Shown here: piece after piece, positions 60,885 to 64,000 of the stretch | Numbering within the stretch: position 1 is the first letter of the stretch | Layout of the letters: every line of letters starts with the position of its first letter | From: an uncultured bacterium | GTDB lineage: Bacteria; Verrucomicrobiota; Lentisphaeria; Victivallales; UBA1829 | Reading direction: 5' to 3' | DNA: 64,000 nucleotides | NCBI GenBank assembly: GCA_949292215.1 | Contig: CASEYW010000188.1 | Coordinates: forward strand, 39,806 to 103,805 | Program-made: the position numbers and the translations under genes | Notes under the pieces: generated by a model | The model's database searches: none | What the model was told of the DNA's origin: nothing | Seen by the model: only the letters and a program-made list of their open reading frames with translations

Positions 60885-63800
60885 TTATTTCTCCAGATAA
60901 ATCATCGGAAGGCGCATCGTGGTCATGAAAAACGGTGCACCGCCGATGTTGAGTTGGCGATGAATATCCAGCTGCGATTCGCGGTCGGAATCGCAGTCCT
61001 GAATGGATATGCCGAAACCGAAGCATCCGGCACGACGGATTTCCGCAGGATCACCGGCGGCGGAAAGCGGAATACGGACAGAATAACGTGTCATACCTTC
61101 CTTTTCAGAACGGACAATCGTACCGGTCACGACATCTGTCGGAATCATTTTTTTCGGTGGGACTCCGAGATATTCCGTAAACTCCGGGGTTCCGGCGGCG
61201 GTGAGGCGCAGGGAAAAAATACGGATTTTCTGCCATTCGCAGTCGCCGGAACTGCCGCTGCCAAGAGCGAATACGACAGAATCCGAACGCCAGGGAGACG
61301 CGGGAAGTATCCCGGCATGATGCGTCTGATCCCGCACATCAAGATCAAGAAACAGAATCCCGTTCTTTTCGGAAAGACGATAGCGTGCACTGAAATCGGC
61401 GTCGTTTTTCCAGAGTTTTTCATTGTAAGAGATCCGGTCGCGGGAATAAAACCGGGACCATTCGCCCGTCATACGCAGATAGGACCATTGACGCGATATT
61501 GAGCAATCCTGCACTCCGTTGCGCTTCAGCAGAAATTCCAGAGGCTGAACGGAATCGCTGTCACAACCGAGAGAGGACCAGGGAATCGTCAGGAAGGTAT
61601 TGCCGGAAGAGGCGCATATGCCTTTTCCCTTCCAGACAGATTTACCGTTATAGAGAGCTTCCGCCTCGAAAGAAACTTCGCGTTTGGAACGATTCCGACA
61701 CTCCAGACGGATTCCGGAAGAATTCTCCGTAATCGAATCAAAGGTCATAATGCCGCCAACCGTCAGGCGGCGGGACGCCAGAAGACGTCCGTCCGGAGCC
61801 CTCTCCGTGAGGCGATAGTCCCCGGCGGAAAGCGTTCCCGGCAGACTGGTTCCGGAAAGCGGAACCGAGGTGTGTTCCCGTTCAAGGAAAAACCGACCGT
61901 TTTGTTCCGGCTTCGCGGCAATCCGGTCTCCGGGAACAGCGGAAATCGCCGGGCGCAATCCTGGAACGGCGGGATCGCCGATTCCCCGCAGATAGACAGG
62001 AACCCCATCCAGTGCCAGTTTCAGTTTTCCTCCGGGAGTCCCGACCGTACGGGCATTTCCCATTACATCATACATCACGACCTCCGAAGCCGCAGTATCC
62101 AGCATTATATTCTGTTTTCCGAAAGGCGCCCAGAGAACGAACAGATTCTCATTCCCGCGCCGGAACGCATACCCATACACCTGTTTTCCGAGAAAATCAA
62201 GGCGCCCGATGCTTTTCGTTCCTTCCAGCAGCCGGACCGCAGCAGCAATGCCGATCGCGGCAGGTTTCGGTGCAATGTATTCCGCGCCGAAGGAGTATTT
62301 TTTCGAAAGATTAAAAAACATCCCGTATCCATGTTCCCCGTTGGAATCGGGATATCCTTTCTGGAAAATGCCATAATCAGCGGTATAAAAGAACCAGGTG
62401 GTGTTAAAGCCCTCCCCGAGCGCGATGATATGCCCTCTGAGGAAGCGTCCCAGATGACGGCGGAGAAACAGCGGGTCCTCCGCAAGACGCGCGGGTCCGG
62501 CATAATACGCACCCCATTCCGTGTTAATGATGGGCGCATCGGGCCCCAGATACCGATCGGTCAGGGCGCGGAGCGCACGGCAATGAAGAAAGAGTCCCTT
62601 CTCCTCGGGGGATTTGTCTCCGGACCCCAGCAGATAGAGATGGGTGGCGACTCCGTTGACGTACTTGCCGAGCCCTTTCTCAAACAGACGCTTCAACCGT
62701 TTGTTTCCGATGTCGATCACACCGAAATTTCCGGCAAGGATGACCGCTCCGGGATCAGCGGCATCAGCGGCCTCCCGGGCACACTGGTAGAAGCGGATGA
62801 ACTCCTCATCCGAACCATGCCAGTACCAGTCGGGCTCCCAGTGAATCTGATAGTAGTTCCGCGGCTGATAGGGACGCAGCAGTTCCCGGGCAAGCCGTTT
62901 CTCCCGCATAATCTTCTTAAGCAGTTCCGTATATCCTGCAGGATCTTTCAGCGGGTAGGCTTGGGATTTGGTCAGATCTTTTTTCACATCTTCCGGACGG
63001 ATGTAGGCGGGAAGTTTCAGCAGATGCGCCGGAACACTGTGCAGATCGGTCACAACCGCGAGCCGGTTTCGCGCCTCGTACGAAATTCCCCGGCCGATCT
63101 GTTCCGCCGTTTTCTCCCGGAAGGGTGTTTCCGTAGTGAAAAAACCGGCCTTGGGCCCCTGATAACACCATTTCAAGCCCAGTGTCGTATAGACCGGATT
63201 CAGGAAATCTCCTCTGGAAACAACGCCGCTTTCGATATAGTTGGTTCCCTGAGCGCCGAAACGGGAACAGGTCGGATCCGCCAGCGGCAAAGGCTCCACC
63301 GGGGGAAGAATCCCGAATGCAAGGAATCCGGCGGGACGGCTCCCCTGCCACGGAAGCGTTGCTCCATCCGATTTCAGCTTCAGCCGAAGCTGATAGCTGC
63401 CCGCGGGGAACCGGGAACTTCCAAGGGAAAATTCGACACCGGAGTTCCACTCTTTCTTCCGGAACGGAACAGATCCGGAAGCGACGGTTTTATCATTGTA
63501 GTCTTTGGCTTCCCAGAGAAGCTCATCGTGATCCAGAGCCTCTCCGCTGCCGCCTTTGACAAAAACGGAGACGTCGGTCCCCGGCGGATAAACTCCGAAT
63601 TTGACGGGTTCCGTCCGGAGAGCGCCTTCCAGAGTCCGGGAGCTGCCGTAGAATCCCGTCACCGTATAGATCCGATGAATGTACAGAGTAAATTCCGGAG
63701 CGCTTCCGCCGAGAGTCATGCAGGAGAGATCGGAACCGTCGCCTGTATAGGAATTGCCCTCCTTGTCTTTCAGATCAACATATTTTGTCACCAGTGCATT

Positions 63801-64000
63801 GGCTTCCAGTTGAAAGGGTTTCAGGAGTCCTCCATAGCTTTTTCCCGAACGGGTGCGGATGGTCAGTTCGTGATACCAGCTGACCCGCCGGTCTGCGGCA
63901 TATTCGATTGCAAGTCCTATGGCTCCCTGAATCCGCGCATTGTCAAACCGGATATCTCCCAGCACATAGTTGTAGCGACCTTCACGATTGGCCGGGTCCA
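60885..64000 (-). CDS. Giant GH-A-type glycosidase-like protein with C-terminal CBM9-like domain (5' partial)
   Basis: The frame is open to the window edge, so the N-terminus and any signal peptide are missing; about 1037 residues are visible. A beta-sandwich N-terminal part is followed by a barrel with YYQIHWEPDWYWHG (Glu about 388 of the visible part) and PIINTEWGAYY (Glu about 494). The spacing of about 106 residues fits the acid/base and nucleophile of clan A enzymes. Residues about 845-1037 form a CBM9/DOMON-like sandwich (WRSDSVVFALGSG, TRYSVRIPLSAAG). The barrel resembles GH39/GH5-type enzymes, but the family is not certain. The stop is directly followed by the ATG of the GH29-like gene. 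Confidence 0.75.
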   Translation of the reverse strand, partial: DPANREGRYNYVLGDIRFDNARIQGAIGLAIEYAADRRVSWYHELTIRTRSGKSYGGLLKPFQLEANALVTKYVDLKDKEGNSYTGDGSDLSCMTLGGSAPEFTLYIHRIYTVTGFYGSSRTLEGALRTEPVKFGVYPPGTDVSVFVKGGSGEALDHDELLWEAKDYNDKTVASGSVPFRKKEWNSGVEFSLGSSRFPAGSYQLRLKLKSDGATLPWQGSRPAGFLAFGILPPVEPLPLADPTCSRFGAQGTNYIESGVVSRGDFLNPVYTTLGLKWCYQGPKAGFFTTETPFREKTAEQIGRGISYEARNRLAVVTDLHSVPAHLLKLPAYIRPEDVKKDLTKSQAYPLKDPAGYTELLKKIMREKRLARELLRPYQPRNYYQIHWEPDWYWHGSDEEFIRFYQCAREAADAADPGAVILAGNFGVIDIGNKRLKRLFEKGLGKYVNGVATHLYLLGSGDKSPEEKGLFLHCRALRALTDRYLGPDAPIINTEWGAYYAGPARLAEDPLFLRRHLGRFLRGHIIALGEGFNTTWFFYTADYGIFQKGYPDSNGEHGYGMFFNLSKKYSFGAEYIAPKPAAIGIAAAVRLLEGTKSIGRLDFLGKQVYGYAFRRGNENLFVLWAPFGKQNIMLDTAASEVVMYDVMGNARTVGTPGGKLKLALDGVPVYLRGIGDPAVPGLRPAISAVPGDRIAAKPEQNGRFFLEREHTSVPLSGTSLPGTLSAGDYRLTERAPDGRLLASRRLTVGGIMTFDSITENSSGIRLECRNRSKREVSFEAEALYNGKSVWKGKGICASSGNTFLTIPWSSLGCDSDSVQPLEFLLKRNGVQDCSISRQWSYLRMTGEWSRFYSRDRISYNEKLWKNDADFSARYRLSEKNGILFLDLDVRDQTHHAGILPASPWRSDSVVFALGSGSSGDCEWQKIRIFSLRLTAAGTPEFTEYLGVPPKKMIPTDVVTGTIVRSEKEGMTRYSVRIPLSAAGDPAEIRRAGCFGFGISIQDCDSDRESQLDIHRQLNIGGAPFFMTTMRLPMIYLEK

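Noticed and set aside
1..64000. CRISPR arrays, insertion sequences, prophage genes, rRNA and tRNA genes
   Set aside because: Reading both strands I saw no regularly spaced direct repeats, transposase or phage motifs, or rRNA/tRNA cloverleaf sequences.

Overview
The window looks like chromosomal DNA from a glycan-degrading Gram-negative bacterium of the PVC superphylum, most likely a Lentisphaerota/Victivallis-type organism. That assignment is an inference. It rests on two pseudopilin genes of the H-X9-DG type that are typical of Planctomycetes and Lentisphaerae, an lpxA gene (lipid A, hence an outer membrane), and the density of glycoside hydrolases (GH) each sitting beside its own regulator. 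No SusC/SusD pair, CRISPR array, insertion sequence, tRNA or rRNA was seen.

Layout. 1-8640: the end of a large secreted beta-propeller protein, a secreted SGNH esterase and a second giant propeller protein, in one operon ending in a strong terminator. 8783-18677: an alpha/alpha-barrel protein, an SGNH esterase, a secreted polysaccharide deacetylase, a GH95 fucosidase-like enzyme, an AraC regulator and a five-bladed-propeller (GH32/43-like) protein. 18770-28536: two consecutive cassettes built alike, each with a consensus sigma-70 promoter and operator, a LacI- or GntR-type regulator, a pseudopilin, then secreted glycan-active proteins (GH71-like plus beta-helix in the first, GH5-like in the second). 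28609-33078: an acetyl-esterase, a small exported protein, a ribokinase and the agmatine-to-putrescine pair aguB-aguA. 33204-39028: a left-going ychF-murJ-nitroreductase-unknown operon and a divergent murD. 39065-48341: a GH36 enzyme, two AraC regulators, a GntR-sialidase-like-kinase-aldolase operon and a GH127 enzyme. 48572-59419: housekeeping genes (bioB, lpxA, a GT39-type membrane glycosyltransferase, valS, a large sodium:solute symporter, lysS). 59568-64000: a GH29-like enzyme and a partial giant GH-A-type secreted enzyme, in one operon.

How it fits together. The secreted enzymes (propeller proteins, SGNH, deacetylase, GH71-like, beta-helix, GH5-like, GH-A-type) carry visible signal peptides, except the two truncated ones whose N-termini are outside the window. 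The enzymes for terminal sugars (GH95, GH36, GH127, GH29-like, GH43-like, sialidase-like) lack signal peptides. This suggests extracellular cutting followed by cytoplasmic debranching of imported oligosaccharides, with ribokinase, the phosphotransferase and the aldolase taking the products onward. Six regulators (three AraC, two GntR, one LacI) lie beside the enzymes they probably control.

The most interesting element is the regulator-pseudopilin-hydrolase cassette. It occurs twice in a row with different regulators and different hydrolases, which suggests a substrate-inducible pseudopilin dedicated to each secreted glycan enzyme.
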